NCBI RefSeq assembly: GCF_018390575.1
Contig: NZ_JAHBCJ010000007.1
Coordinates: 109,929-173,928 of the forward strand
Direction: 5' to 3'
Length of the DNA: 64,000 bases
Source of the DNA: Bhargavaea massiliensis
GTDB lineage: Bacteria; Bacillota; Bacilli; Bacillales_A; Planococcaceae
Shown here piece after piece: positions 1 to 10,986 of the stretch. Both the position numbers and the translations under genes were made by a program. Each line of letters opens with the position of its first letter. Position 1 is the stretch's first letter. The notes beneath the pieces were generated by a model. That model saw nothing but the letters and a program-made list of their open reading frames with translations, did no database searches and was not told the DNA's origin.

Positions 1-6
1 CGCGAT

Positions 7-166
7 TTGCCACATGGCGCCCGGAGTTGCCACATGGCGCCCGGAGTTGCCACATGGCTGCCCGATTTGCCACATGGCGCCCGGAATTGCCACATGGCAC
101 CCGGAGTTGCCACATGGCGCCCGGAGTTGCCACATGGCTGCCCGAGTTGCCACATGGCTGTCCCGT
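7..166. repeat. Array 1: eight 20-bp imperfect tandem repeats
   Basis: Eight copies with an exact 20-bp period; the core TTGCCACATGG begins at 7, 27, 47, 67, 87, 107, 127 and 147. The consensus is TTGCCACATGGCGCCCGGAG. The first 11 bases are invariant and the last nine vary. It fills the gap before ligA, and both long forward frames through it are repeat translations, not genes. Confidence 0.9.
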
Positions 167-175
167 CAGCTCTAA

Positions 176-2230
<2,055 letters not shown>

Positions 2231-2249
2231 CCAAAGGGGATTTGCACCA

Positions 2250-3341
2250 TTGAAGATCAAGACAATCACCGCGGCCGCCATCGCCGCGCTGCTGCTTTCC
2301 GGCTGCCTGCCAAAAAGCGAGGAGCCGGAAGACGCCGCGGACCAGGAAAAAGAGGCGCAGGAGACACGGGTTATCATTCCGACCCATCAGCTTGAGGAAG
2401 ACTACTACCGGATGCTTCTGCCCTATAAGAAAAGTGCCTCGTACGGCCTTGTCGTCAGCATGCTGAACTCGCAGTACAATATCGCGGAAGTCGAGGGCGG
2501 CCTCATGCGCCTGTCCCGGCAGCACTTCCCGACGGATGAGTACTATTACCAGGAAGGCCAGCACCTCGACCAGGAAACGATCCTTTCCTGGCTCGGCGGC
2601 AAAGATAAAGAGAATAACCCCGAAGGGCTGAACCCGGGGGGACAGGATGCCCCCCGCTACGTCGCCCATATTCTTGAACAGAACTACCTGAAGCGTACAT
2701 CCGAGGACAAGATCCGCCTGGAAGGCGTCTCGGTCGGAGTCGCGCTGAATACGGTGAATACCATCACCGGTGATAAGCTGCCGGCTGAGCAGGTCGAGGA
2801 AAACGGCAAAAAAGCAGCCGCGGCAATCGTCAAGCGGATGCGGAGCATCGAAGGCTTGAAAGAAGTGCCGATTGTCGTCGGCCTGTTCAAGCAGAGCCCG
2901 AAGACCGAAATCGTACCGGGGAACTACTTTGCCGTCGGAGTTGCGGAAAAAGGCAAGGATGTGCTGTCCGGCTGGGATCCGATCAATGAGGAGTACGTTC
3001 TGTTCCCGACCCGCTCCAGCAAGGACCGTTACCGGGACGTCGACACCAGCTTCCGGAACTTTAAGCAGGATGTCGAGAAGTACTTTTCATCCTTCGTCAA
3101 CGTGATCGGCACCGGCTATTACAAGGACGGGCAGATTGCCTCGTTGGATATCGATGTCCCGATCGAATTCTACGGCAATGCGGAAATTATCGGATTCACC
3201 CAATACCTGACCGGGCTGCTTGTGGACCATTTCCCTGACATCCAGGTCGAGGTGAGCATCACTTCCACAAAGGGACCGGAAGCGCTCATCGTGAAAAAGC
3301 GCGGGGAAGCCGAGCCCTACACCCATATTTATCACAACTGA
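2250..3341 (+). CDS. camS: CamS family lipoprotein
   Basis: A membrane-anchored lipoprotein of the CamS/YerH family. In staphylococci and enterococci its signal peptide is processed to a sex-pheromone peptide; the function of the mature protein is unclear. I chose the TTG at 2250 because it follows AAGGGGA and starts directly with a short lipoprotein signal: basic start, hydrophobic stretch, then lipobox LLSGC. The frame opens further upstream at 2130, but that part overlaps ligA and lacks a signal. The mature part begins with an acidic linker. It lies in the ligA-camS-gatCAB order typical of Bacillales. Length is 363 aa. Confidence 0.93.
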   Translation: MKIKTITAAAIAALLLSGCLPKSEEPEDAADQEKEAQETRVIIPTHQLEEDYYRMLLPYKKSASYGLVVSMLNSQYNIAEVEGGLMRLSRQHFPTDEYYYQEGQHLDQETILSWLGGKDKENNPEGLNPGGQDAPRYVAHILEQNYLKRTSEDKIRLEGVSVGVALNTVNTITGDKLPAEQVEENGKKAAAAIVKRMRSIEGLKEVPIVVGLFKQSPKTEIVPGNYFAVGVAEKGKDVLSGWDPINEEYVLFPTRSSKDRYRDVDTSFRNFKQDVEKYFSSFVNVIGTGYYKDGQIASLDIDVPIEFYGNAEIIGFTQYLTGLLVDHFPDIQVEVSITSTKGPEALIVKKRGEAEPYTHIYHN

Positions 3342-3409
3342 CGAAGGCTTTCGTGATATGATAGCGGAGGCAGACACACAGGACATTTGCGCGATTGGAG
3401 GAGACACAA

Positions 3410-3700
3410 ATGGCAGCGATCACAAAGGATCAGGTGAAGCACGTCGCGAACCTCGCGAGGCTCGCCATCACCGAAGAAGAAGCGGAATACTACACCGGCA
3501 AACTCGCGACGATCATCGAGTTTGCCGAACAGCTGAACGAAGTGGACACGGCGGGTGTCGAACCGACGACACACCCGGTGCCGCTCGTCAATGTGTTCCG
3601 GGAAGACGAGCCGGTCAAAGGGCTCGACCGCGACCTGATGCTGAAAAACGTACCCGAGCATGAAGATGGCATGGTCAAAGTGCCGTCCATCCTGGGCTGA
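3410..3700 (+). CDS. gatC: Asp/Glu-tRNA amidotransferase subunit C
   Basis: Small subunit of the GatCAB amidotransferase, which converts misacylated Glu-tRNA(Gln) or Asp-tRNA(Asn) to the amide form. GatC wraps around GatA and stabilises the complex. The ATG at 3410 is preceded by TTGGAGGAG and gives 96 aa, the usual size; an in-frame ATG at 3395 lies before that site and is unlikely. The product has the typical start [18 protein letters not shown] and a C-terminal VPSIL. gatA follows after 24 bases and gatB overlaps gatA, so the three form one operon. Confidence 0.97.
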   Translation: MAAITKDQVKHVANLARLAITEEEAEYYTGKLATIIEFAEQLNEVDTAGVEPTTHPVPLVNVFREDEPVKGLDRDLMLKNVPEHEDGMVKVPSILG

Positions 3701-3724
3701 CGGACAGAGGAGGAAACCAGAAAG

Positions 3725-5194
3725 ATGACGCTATTCAATCATTCCGCGAAAGAGCTCCAGCAGCTCCTACATAGCAAGGAAGTGTCCGTCACCGAACTGA
3801 CGGACGAGGCGTTCCGCCGCATCGGCAAGGTCGACGGTGACGTCAAGGCCTTCCTGGCGCTCAACGAAGAGCAGGCGAAGGCGCGCGCTGCTGAGCTCGA
3901 CAACACGCCGGCGGACCAGCGCGGCCCGCTCCACGGCCTGCCTGTCGGCGTAAAAGACAACATCGTGACCGAAGGCCTCGAGACGACATGCGCGAGCCGC
4001 ATGCTCGGCGGCTTTGACCCGATCTACCACGCGACGGCCGCGAAAAAGCTGGACGACGCCGGCCTCATCACAGTCGGGAAAGTGAACATGGACGAGTTCG
4101 CAATGGGCGGCTCGACCGAGAACTCGTACTACAAAAAGACGGCGAACCCGTGGAACCTCGACTATGTCCCGGGGGGCTCGTCCGGCGGTTCCGCAGCTGC
4201 GGTCGCGGCAGGCGAAGTGCCGTTCACGCTCGGCTCCGACACGGGCGGCTCGATCCGCCAGCCGGCAGCGTACTGCGGCGTCGTCGGCATGAAGCCGACT
4301 TACGGCCGCGTCTCGCGCTACGGCCTTGTCGCATTCGCTTCGTCGCTAGACCAGATCGGCCCGATCACGCGCACCGTCGAGGACAATGCGTTCCTCCTGT
4401 CCGCGATTTCCGGACATGACCCGTACGATGCCACGTCGTTTGACGTTGATGTGCCTGACTTTGCATCGGCACTGACAGGCGACATCAAGGGACTCAAGAT
4501 CGGCATCGCGTCCGAATACCTCGGGGAGGGCGTCGGGGAAGCATCCCGCAATGCGGTAAAAGACGCCATCAAAGTGCTCGAATCGCTCGGTGCGGAAGTG
4601 GAGGAAGTATCGCTTCCGCACACGAAGTACGCGCTTCCTGCGTACTACCTGCTCAGCTCTTCCGAAGCATCCTCGAACCTGGCCCGCTTTGACGGCATCC
4701 GTTACGGATATCGCGCGGAAGGCTTCGGGAACCTGGAAGAACTCTACAAGAAGACACGCTCCGAAGGCTTCGGCGACGAAGTCAAGACCCGGATCATGCT
4801 CGGCACATTCGCCCTCAGCTCCGGCTTTTATGACGCCTACTACAAAAAGGCGCAGAAGGTCCGCACGCTCGTGCGCGACGACTTCACGAACGCATTCGAG
4901 AAGTACGATGTCGTCATCGGCCCGACTTCGCCGACAGCTGCGTTCAGGATCGGCGAACAGATCGACGACCCGCTCACGATGTACGCAAACGACATCCTGA
5001 CGATTCCGGTCAACCTTGCCGGCGTGCCCGCGATCTCGGTTCCTTGCGGATTCGACAATGGCCTGCCGCTCGGCCTCCAGATCATCGGCCGCCACTTTGA
5101 CGAATCAACCGTCTACCGTGTCGCCCACGCATTCGAGCAGGCGACCGACTTCCACAAGAAGATGCCGGAAATTCGGGAGGGACTGGAAAAATGA
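3725..5194 (+). CDS. gatA: Asp/Glu-tRNA amidotransferase subunit A
   Basis: Glutaminase subunit of GatCAB and a member of the amidase-signature family; it releases ammonia from glutamine for the GatB site. The Ser-cisSer-Lys triad is visible as Lys77 (in VGVKDN), Ser152 (in PGGSSGGSA) and Ser176 (in [11 protein letters not shown]). Each lies two residues before its counterpart in S. aureus GatA. Length is 489 aa. The start follows GAGGAAACC. The stop overlaps the gatB start in an ATGA, which suggests translational coupling and equal amounts of the two subunits. Confidence 0.98.
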   Translation: MTLFNHSAKELQQLLHSKEVSVTELTDEAFRRIGKVDGDVKAFLALNEEQAKARAAELDNTPADQRGPLHGLPVGVKDNIVTEGLETTCASRMLGGFDPIYHATAAKKLDDAGLITVGKVNMDEFAMGGSTENSYYKKTANPWNLDYVPGGSSGGSAAAVAAGEVPFTLGSDTGGSIRQPAAYCGVVGMKPTYGRVSRYGLVAFASSLDQIGPITRTVEDNAFLLSAISGHDPYDATSFDVDVPDFASALTGDIKGLKIGIASEYLGEGVGEASRNAVKDAIKVLESLGAEVEEVSLPHTKYALPAYYLLSSSEASSNLARFDGIRYGYRAEGFGNLEELYKKTRSEGFGDEVKTRIMLGTFALSSGFYDAYYKKAQKVRTLVRDDFTNAFEKYDVVIGPTSPTAAFRIGEQIDDPLTMYANDILTIPVNLAGVPAISVPCGFDNGLPLGLQIIGRHFDESTVYRVAHAFEQATDFHKKMPEIREGLEK

Positions 5195-6621
5195 ACTTTG
5201 AAACCGTCATCGGACTTGAAGTCCACGTTGAACTGAAAACCGACTCGAAAATTTTCTCTCCTGCCCCGAACCATTTCGGCGCGGGACCGAATATGAATAC
5301 GCACGTAATCGACCTCGGCTACCCGGGCGTCCTTCCGGTGATCAACAAGCGCGCTGTCGAATTTGGCATGAAGGCCGCGATGGCCCTTAACTGCCAGATT
5401 AACCAGGAGACGAAGTTTGACCGGAAAAACTACTTTTATCCGGACAACCCGAAAGCCTACCAGATCTCCCAGTTCGATAAGCCGATCGGCGAGCACGGCT
5501 GGATCGAGATCGAAGTCGAAGGCAAGAAAAAGCGCATCGGCATCACGCGCCTCCACCTTGAGGAAGATGCGGGCAAGCTGAACCACACCGACAAAGGCTA
5601 TTCACTAGTCGACTACAACCGTCAGGGCACGCCGCTGATCGAGATCGTTTCCGAGCCGGACATCCGCACGCCGGAAGAGGCTTACGCGTATCTTGAAAAG
5701 CTCAAGTCGATCATCCAGTACACGGGCGTTTCCGACGTGAAGATGGAAGAAGGCTCGCTCCGCTGCGATGCCAACATCTCGCTGCGCCCGTACGGACAGG
5801 AAGAGTTCGGCACGAAAGCCGAGCTGAAGAACCTGAACTCCTTCAACTTCGTCCGCAGGGGACTCGAGCACGAACAAAAGCGCCAGGCGGAAGTGCTGCT
5901 TTCGGGAGGCATCATCGAGCAAGAAACACGCCGCTTCGATGAATCGACCGGCAAGACGATCCTCATGCGCATCAAGGAAGGCTCCGACGACTACCGCTAC
6001 TTCCCGGAACCGGATCTCACTGACCTGTCCATCGACGACGAATGGATGGAGCGTGTCCGCGCGGAAATCCCGGAACTTCCGGATGCCCGGAAAGAGCGCT
6101 ATGTGAACGAACTCGGCCTCCCGTCTTACGATGCAATGGTCCTGACGCTCACAAAAGACATGTCGGACTTCTTCGACGCGACGGTCCGGGCCGGAGCGGA
6201 TCCGAAGCTTGCGTCGAACTGGCTCATGGGTGAAGTGTCCGCCTATATGAACACAAACCAGAAAGAGCTTTCCGACACCGGTCTCACGCCGAACAATCTC
6301 GCAGGCATGATCAAACTGATCGAGGAAGGCACGATCTCCTCGAAGATCGCGAAGAAAGTGTTCCAGGAACTCGCTGACAACGGCGGCGATCCGGAAAAGA
6401 TCGTCAAGGAGAAGGGCCTCGTCCAAATCTCCGACGAAGGCGAACTCCTGAAAGTCGTCACTGAAGTGCTGGACAACAACCAGCAGTCGATCGACGACTT
6501 CAAGGAAGGGAAAGACCGCGCCGTCGGTTTCCTCGTCGGCCAGGTCATGAAAGCGACGAAAGGCCAGGCGAACCCGCCGCTCGTCAACAAACTCATCAAC
6601 CAGGAAATCCGCAAACGCTGA
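5191..6621 (+). CDS. gatB: Asp/Glu-tRNA amidotransferase subunit B
   Basis: Kinase/amidotransferase subunit of GatCAB; it phosphorylates the tRNA-bound Glu or Asp and transfers ammonia to it. The protein has 476 aa, starts [15 protein letters not shown], carries the [10 protein letters not shown] and [16 protein letters not shown] signatures, and ends with the tRNA-binding YqeY-like tail ([20 protein letters not shown]). Its ATG overlaps the gatA stop by four bases. A strong terminator follows at 6628, closing the operon. Confidence 0.98.
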   Translation: MNFETVIGLEVHVELKTDSKIFSPAPNHFGAGPNMNTHVIDLGYPGVLPVINKRAVEFGMKAAMALNCQINQETKFDRKNYFYPDNPKAYQISQFDKPIGEHGWIEIEVEGKKKRIGITRLHLEEDAGKLNHTDKGYSLVDYNRQGTPLIEIVSEPDIRTPEEAYAYLEKLKSIIQYTGVSDVKMEEGSLRCDANISLRPYGQEEFGTKAELKNLNSFNFVRRGLEHEQKRQAEVLLSGGIIEQETRRFDESTGKTILMRIKEGSDDYRYFPEPDLTDLSIDDEWMERVRAEIPELPDARKERYVNELGLPSYDAMVLTLTKDMSDFFDATVRAGADPKLASNWLMGEVSAYMNTNQKELSDTGLTPNNLAGMIKLIEEGTISSKIAKKVFQELADNGGDPEKIVKEKGLVQISDEGELLKVVTEVLDNNQQSIDDFKEGKDRAVGFLVGQVMKATKGQANPPLVNKLINQEIRKR

Positions 6622-6627
6622 TTCCGC

Positions 6628-6655
6628 AGACCGTCCTCCGGGGCGGTCTTTTTCT
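6628..6655 (+). terminator. Terminator of gatCAB
   Basis: AGACCG and CGGTCT form a stem with extra G-C pairing in the loop, followed by TTTTT. It lies seven bases after the gatB stop. Confidence 0.9.
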
Positions 6656-6683
6656 GTTTGCGTACGGATGCGCGGGGCAGGGC

Positions 6684-6767
6684 GAATGTGTAAGCTCGCG
6701 AAGGGAACGTGTAAACTCGGCGACTGAACGTGTAAACCCGGGGAGCGAACGTGTAATCTCAACTGCG
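6684..6767. repeat. Array 2: four 21-bp imperfect tandem repeats
   Basis: Units begin at 6684, 6705, 6726 and 6747, an exact 21-bp period. The core is GAACGTGTAAACTC and the remaining seven bases vary. It lies in the 325-base gap between gatB and sodC. The rest of that gap (6768-6930) shows no gene. Confidence 0.85.
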
Positions 6768-6946
6768 CAACCTTTTCCGGAACGGTCCTTCCTCATAGGT
6801 GACCCGGGCCCAGACAAGTGAAATTCCGGCCGTCAATCCACCCAACATCCTGAATCTGCACAATGAAAAGGAGAGGGAATGCTCAGTTTATCTTTGCCCC
6901 GGAAGTGAATAGTAAAGTGAGATCATTAGAGGGGAGAAATGTGGAG

Positions 6947-7612
6947 ATGAACCGATGGAAGTTGCTTGCGGCAATCGGATTTCTGATGGCCATTCTCGCG
7001 GGTTGCGGAAACCAGAATGCGGATCAGGAAGCGGAAAACGGGGATACGGGTGCAACGGAAGACAAGGCTGCTGAAGAAGCCACTGACGCGGGCGAGGACG
7101 CTGAAGGTACCGGCACCGATCAGGATACAGACACGGAAGAAGGCACGGATCAGGAAGGCCAGGAAGTCACCGTGAAACTTAATGATGTAGAGGGGGCTGA
7201 AGTCGGAACCGCGGTCCTGACGGCAAATGAAGACGGCGGCGTGCATGTGGATATGAAGGTAAGCAATCTGCCGGAAGGCCCACATGCATTCCACATCCAT
7301 GAAAAAGGCGCCTGCGAAGCACCGGACTTTGAGTCGGCCGGCGGGCATTACAATCCGGAAGACAAGGACCACGGCAAGAACAGCGAGAATGGGCCGCATG
7401 CGGGAGACTTTGACAACATCGAAGTCGGTGAAGACGGCACAGCCCATGTTGAATTTGATACCGACCAGGTAACGTTGGACGAAAATGCGGACAACACCCT
7501 GTTCACCGCTGAAGGCACGTCCCTCGTAATCCATGGCGGCGAAGACGACTACGAGTCACAGCCTGCGGGAGACGCGGGTCCGCGCATTGCGTGCGGTGTC
7601 ATCGAGAAATAA
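6947..7612 (+). CDS. sodC: Cu/Zn superoxide dismutase lipoprotein
   Basis: Extracytoplasmic superoxide dismutase held on the outer face of the membrane by a lipid anchor. The signal peptide ends in the lipobox ILAGC, followed by about 60 residues rich in Glu, Asp, Thr and Gly, probably a wall-spanning linker. The dismutase domain follows. All canonical metal ligands can be traced: HIH, GGHYNP, DKDHG, GPHAGD and VIHGG; the disulfide Cys residues (KGAC, IACGV) are present. By my recollection B. subtilis YojM lacks one copper ligand; this one does not. ATG 6947 is preferred; GTG at 6941, closer to the GGGGAG site, is an alternative. Length 221 aa. Confidence 0.93.
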   Translation: MNRWKLLAAIGFLMAILAGCGNQNADQEAENGDTGATEDKAAEEATDAGEDAEGTGTDQDTDTEEGTDQEGQEVTVKLNDVEGAEVGTAVLTANEDGGVHVDMKVSNLPEGPHAFHIHEKGACEAPDFESAGGHYNPEDKDHGKNSENGPHAGDFDNIEVGEDGTAHVEFDTDQVTLDENADNTLFTAEGTSLVIHGGEDDYESQPAGDAGPRIACGVIEK

Positions 7613-7623
7613 GGCAACTGTTG

Positions 7624-7653
7624 AACTGCAGCCCATCCGGTCTGCAGTTTTTC
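7624..7653 (+). terminator. Terminator of sodC
   Basis: AACTGCAG pairs with CTGCAGTT, followed by TTTTT, twelve bases after the sodC stop. Confidence 0.85.
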
Positions 7654-7699
7654 GGTTTTCGGCAAAGTATTGCGCGATGGGGCACCGCACTTCTTCCAT

Positions 7700-7728
7700 T
7701 TGCCTAACCGTTTTCATTTCCGTACAAT
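7700..7728 (+). promoter_or_regulatory. Sigma-A promoter for the thioredoxin-like gene
   Basis: TTGCCT at 7700-7705 and TACAAT at 7723-7728 with a 17-bp spacer. The expected transcript start, near 7735, falls on the AGGAGGGG ribosome site, so the leader would be very short. Confidence 0.6.
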
Positions 7729-7748
7729 TTGGATAGGAGGGGATACCA

Positions 7749-8318
7749 ATCAAAACAGAAGAGCAGTATTACCAAGAGGGAATTGCGCTCGCCGACTACA
7801 TGGAGGGCATGACGACCCATAAGGAAAACAGCCAGAAAGTGTACGAAGGCTTTAAACTGCCGCAGGACGATGAGTTTCTCACGCTTCTCAAGGAAAAGCA
7901 GCCGCATATCCTCGTCATTACCGAGGACTGGTGCGGGGATGCGATGATGAACAATCCGATTCTCCGGCACATCGTCGAGGCGGCCGGCGTCGAGGCGCGC
8001 ATCGCCTATCGCGACGCGGACACCGAACTGATTGACCGCTGGCTGACGAACGGCGGCCGCTCGATTCCGGTTTACCTGCTTCTGGATCAGGACGGAGATG
8101 TGCTCGCCAAGTGGGGACCGCGCGCGCCGCAAGTGCAGGACTACGTCATGGAGCAGCGCGAGGCGCTTCCGCCAAAGGACGCCCCGGACTTTGAAGAAAA
8201 GCAGAAGGAGCTGTTCAAAAAACTTTACGGCGAATATACGACCAACGCGGACTACTGGCTTTGGGTGTATGAAGATATCCGCCGCACGTTCATGACGGCA
8301 CTCCAGAAACAAGACTGA
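7749..8318 (+). CDS. Thioredoxin-like protein, apparent ATC start
   Basis: Thioredoxin-fold protein of a Bacillales family; the exact substrate is unknown. The core is VITEDWCGDAMMNNP, where the usual CxxC is reduced to a single Cys (WCGD), followed by the cis-Pro turn GRSIPVYLL. The first ATG in frame is at 7800, but it has no ribosome site. A strong AGGAGGGG at 7735-7742 points instead to the ATC at 7749, which gives a 189-aa protein starting KTEEQYYQEG. From memory, relatives share that N-terminal helix. No ATG, GTG or TTG lies between the in-frame stop at 7734 and 7800. Either ATC is the start or the base is an error or mutation of ATG. Confidence 0.85.
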   Translation: MKTEEQYYQEGIALADYMEGMTTHKENSQKVYEGFKLPQDDEFLTLLKEKQPHILVITEDWCGDAMMNNPILRHIVEAAGVEARIAYRDADTELIDRWLTNGGRSIPVYLLLDQDGDVLAKWGPRAPQVQDYVMEQREALPPKDAPDFEEKQKELFKKLYGEYTTNADYWLWVYEDIRRTFMTALQKQD

Positions 8319-8466
8319 ACGTCCGGCTTGCACGTCCGGCCGGACAGGCATATGATGAAGGAAAGGGGAGTCGGCTGCAGCCGGCTTCTTTTTGGTGGAT
8401 ACCGCAACATCTGACGGGACCCGCCGTCATATCCTATATAAGTACTCAAGAAGCGAGAGGACAACC

Positions 8467-9381
8467 ATGACGAAACGTGCACGCATTATTTATAATCCGA
8501 CATCCGGCCGCGAAATCTTCCGGAAACACCTTCCGGAAGTGCTTGTCCGGCTGGAGGAGGCCGGCTATGAGACGTCCTGCCACGCAACGACTTGCGAAGG
8601 TGACGCCACAGAGGCCGCCAAGACTGCTGTCGAGCGCGGATTTGATATCATCATCGCCGTCGGAGGCGACGGAACCCTGAACGAAGTGGTCGCCGGGGTG
8701 AGCGGTTATGAAAAACGCCCGAAAATCGGGCTGATTCCGATGGGCACGACCAACGACTTTGCCCGCGCCGTACACATCCCGCGCGATATCGATGCAGCAG
8801 TGGACATCATTCTCGCAGGCGATACGATTCCGGTGGATGTCGGGATCGTGAACGACCGCCAATTCATCAACATTGCCGGCGGCGGCAAGATCACCGAGCT
8901 CACCTACGAGGTGCCGAGCAAGCTGAAGACCGTCCTCGGACAGCTCGCCTATTACCTGAAGGGCATCGAGATGCTCCCTTCCATTCGGGCGTCGCGCGTC
9001 CGAATCGAGTATGACGGCGAAGTGTTTGATGACGAGGCGATGCTGTTCCTCGTCGGCCTCACCAACTCGGTCGGCGGATTCGAAAAACTGTCCCCCGACG
9101 CAAGCATCAACGACGGGAAATTCAGCATGTTCATCCTGAAAAAGTGCAATCTGTATGAATTCATCCGCGTCGTCAGCCTGGCGCTCCGCGGCGAGCACCT
9201 GAGCGACCCGCTCGTCATCCATGCGAAACCGTCGAAAATCCAAGTCACCTCCGATGAAAAGGTGCAGCTGAACCTCGACGGCGAATTTGGCGGCCTGCTG
9301 CCGGCCAAGTTCGAAAACCTCCACCGCCACATTGAAATGTTTGTTCCGATCGACCAGATCAAGGAACAGGATCGAGTGTGA
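8467..9381 (+). CDS. dgkB: Diacylglycerol kinase DgkB
   Basis: Soluble kinase that returns diacylglycerol, released during lipoteichoic acid synthesis, to phosphatidic acid. The protein has 304 aa from the ATG at 8467, after GAGAGG. It shows IIYNPTSGRE near the N-terminus, the catalytic VGGDGTLNEVV, MGTTNDFAR, and the C-terminal LNLDGEFGG. The frame opens 75 bases earlier, but that part lacks a ribosome site. Its place between gatCAB and rlmCD matches B. subtilis, although a NERD gene, a NUDIX gene and the cyd operon intervene here. Confidence 0.95.
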   Translation: MTKRARIIYNPTSGREIFRKHLPEVLVRLEEAGYETSCHATTCEGDATEAAKTAVERGFDIIIAVGGDGTLNEVVAGVSGYEKRPKIGLIPMGTTNDFARAVHIPRDIDAAVDIILAGDTIPVDVGIVNDRQFINIAGGGKITELTYEVPSKLKTVLGQLAYYLKGIEMLPSIRASRVRIEYDGEVFDDEAMLFLVGLTNSVGGFEKLSPDASINDGKFSMFILKKCNLYEFIRVVSLALRGEHLSDPLVIHAKPSKIQVTSDEKVQLNLDGEFGGLLPAKFENLHRHIEMFVPIDQIKEQDRV

Positions 9382-9389
9382 TTGATGAG

Positions 9390-9413
9390 CCTCCGCTTCG
9401 GCGGGGGTTTTTG
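9390..9413 (+). terminator. Terminator of dgkB
   Basis: CCTCCGC and GCGGGGG form a seven-pair stem with a TTCG tetraloop, followed by TTTTT. Confidence 0.92.
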
Positions 9414-9428
9414 CTTTTGGATGGGGCT

Positions 9429-9615
9429 GTGAGAGTGACGATTTGGGGGCGGAGTGTGATGATTCGGGGGCTGAGTGTGACGATTCAGCATTTGAGAGTG
9501 ATGATTCCGGCCCTGAGAGTGACGGTCGCCTCGAGAATGATGATTCAGGCTCCCGGGAATGACGATTCGCTCCCTGAGTGTGATGATTCGCCCCTTGAGA
9601 GTGACGAGTCGAAAT
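9429..9615. repeat. Array 3: nine 21-bp imperfect tandem repeats
   Basis: Nine units share the core GAGAGTGACGATTC (with A/G and T/C variants) and a variable spacer of about seven bases. The period is 21 bp except for one 19-bp unit. The same core recurs downstream of the next gene in array 4. Bases 9616-9770 after it are AT-rich and show no gene. Confidence 0.9.
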
Positions 9616-9791
9616 TAATTTTATAAAAAGCCATCTTTGTATTTTGCCGCTATTTCGAGGGTCAAGTTTGGAATATGAAACAACTTCCGATGTCAAAATC
9701 AAAATATGCTCAATCGCTGAGATTCCAACGCTATTCTCTATCTTCTTCATGCATGGTATGTTGAGAGAAATAAGGAGGCGGAGGTAGCGAT

Positions 9792-10760
9792 TTGGGGGAA
9801 TCGATTCGACTGTTGCATGAGGTTGCATTGGATATGGTGCTCAATTTGTTGGCCCCGCAACACCGGTCAAAAAGCGCCGTCGAGAAACGGTTATATTCGC
9901 TGAGGGCAGGGATAGCCGGCGAGCGGAAGGTGTTGCAATACTTGTTCAATCTGGGGTTGCCGGCCGAGATATTATGGGATGTTAATCTGAGGCTTGCTCC
10001 GGGGCATTATCTGCAGATTGACGTGCTTGTGCTCACGCCTTTCCACGCGATTATTTATGAAGCCAAGAACATGGCGGATCGGCTCAGGTTTGAATCCGGC
10101 CCTTCCCGTTTGGACAAGTTGGATTCTGAAGGCAGGCTTATAGCCAGCTATGAATGTCCAATGCTTCAACTGCAGGAAGAGATGGCCAATCTGCGCAAAT
10201 GGTTTGATGATCACAAAATTGCGTGTGCAGTTGACGGAGCAGTGATCATGACCGGAAGTGCGATGCTTGAAAAGCCTCCAGCTAGCGGAAAGTTATTTAG
10301 AATCCGTCAAATAAGGAATCATATTTCCGGGGATTATTATGGGGATGGGGGCAGAACACGGCAGGAGATTGTAGCGCTTGCTGAATATATCAGGACTCGC
10401 AATGAACCTTATTTCCCTTTTCCTTTGCTCGAGATCATTGGAATAGCAGTCATGGATCTTCTTTGGACGCCCGTATGTGAAAAGTGCTGGCGGAGGTTGG
10501 AGAGAGTCTCAGAGCGGCGCTGGAGATGCCAATGTAATTGGGAAACAACAGATCCGTATACACGGACTTTGGAAAGATGGTTCCTGCTGAGAAGCTCTTC
10601 AATCACGAATGAGCAAGTAAGAGAACTCTTTGGGATTTCACAGACAGCTGCCGCTAACCTGCTTAGCAAATACCCGTTACAGAAGGTCGGCCAGGGAAAG
10701 GCGACACGATACATATGGGATTATAAAGGACGACTGAAGCGGATAAAAAAGTGGAAATGA
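9792..10760 (+). CDS. NERD domain protein
   Basis: 322-aa protein with an N-terminal NERD (nuclease-related) domain. The signature AGIAGERKVLQYL is followed by QIDVLVL and IIYEAKN, which match the conserved catalytic-like D and ExK of the family. The middle has two CxxC-type pairs (CEKC and CQC near residues 235-250), perhaps a zinc ribbon, and the end carries a helix-turn-helix-like segment (ITNEQVRELFGISQTAAANL). The combination suggests a DNA-binding nuclease, but the role is unknown. The start is TTG behind AAGGAGG and GGAGGT. The gene is flanked on both sides by arrays of the same repeat family, and the last array begins inside its stop region. Confidence 0.75.
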   Translation: MGESIRLLHEVALDMVLNLLAPQHRSKSAVEKRLYSLRAGIAGERKVLQYLFNLGLPAEILWDVNLRLAPGHYLQIDVLVLTPFHAIIYEAKNMADRLRFESGPSRLDKLDSEGRLIASYECPMLQLQEEMANLRKWFDDHKIACAVDGAVIMTGSAMLEKPPASGKLFRIRQIRNHISGDYYGDGGRTRQEIVALAEYIRTRNEPYFPFPLLEIIGIAVMDLLWTPVCEKCWRRLERVSERRWRCQCNWETTDPYTRTLERWFLLRSSSITNEQVRELFGISQTAAANLLSKYPLQKVGQGKATRYIWDYKGRLKRIKKWK

Positions 10761-10918
10761 TGATTGGCTTGGCGAGAATGATGAATCCGGGTCTGAGAAT
10801 GATGATTCAGCCTCTGAGAATGACGATTCCGGTCCTGAGAGTGACGATTCAGCCTCTGAGAATGACGGTTCCGGTCCTGAGAATGATGAATCGTCCCTTG
10901 AGAGTGACGATTCGCCCT
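10752..10918. repeat. Array 4: eight 21-bp imperfect tandem repeats
   Basis: Same core as array 3 (GAGAATGATGATTC / GAGAGTGACGATTC), same orientation, period 21 bp with one 20-bp unit. Boundaries of clear units are 10793, 10814, 10835, 10856, 10877 and 10898. The first degenerate unit overlaps the last codons of the NERD gene. The unit length of seven codons makes long open frames through the array that are not genes. Confidence 0.9.
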
Positions 10919-10949
10919 CACTCTCGTCCCGAGCCCCTCGCCCATACAA

Positions 10950-10982
10950 AAAAAGATCCGGCACACGGCCGGATCTTTTCGT
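10950..10982. terminator. Bidirectional terminator, NERD and NUDIX genes
   Basis: AAAAGATCCGGC and GCCGGATCTTTT flank a short loop. The A-run and T-run let it work on both strands, between convergent genes. Confidence 0.88.
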
Positions 10983-10986
10983 TTCA

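Noticed and set aside
9429-9615. CRISPR array
   Set aside because: Units are 21 bp in total with a core of about 14 and a variable part of about 7 bases; too short for repeat-spacer structure, cores are imperfect, and no cas gene is near.
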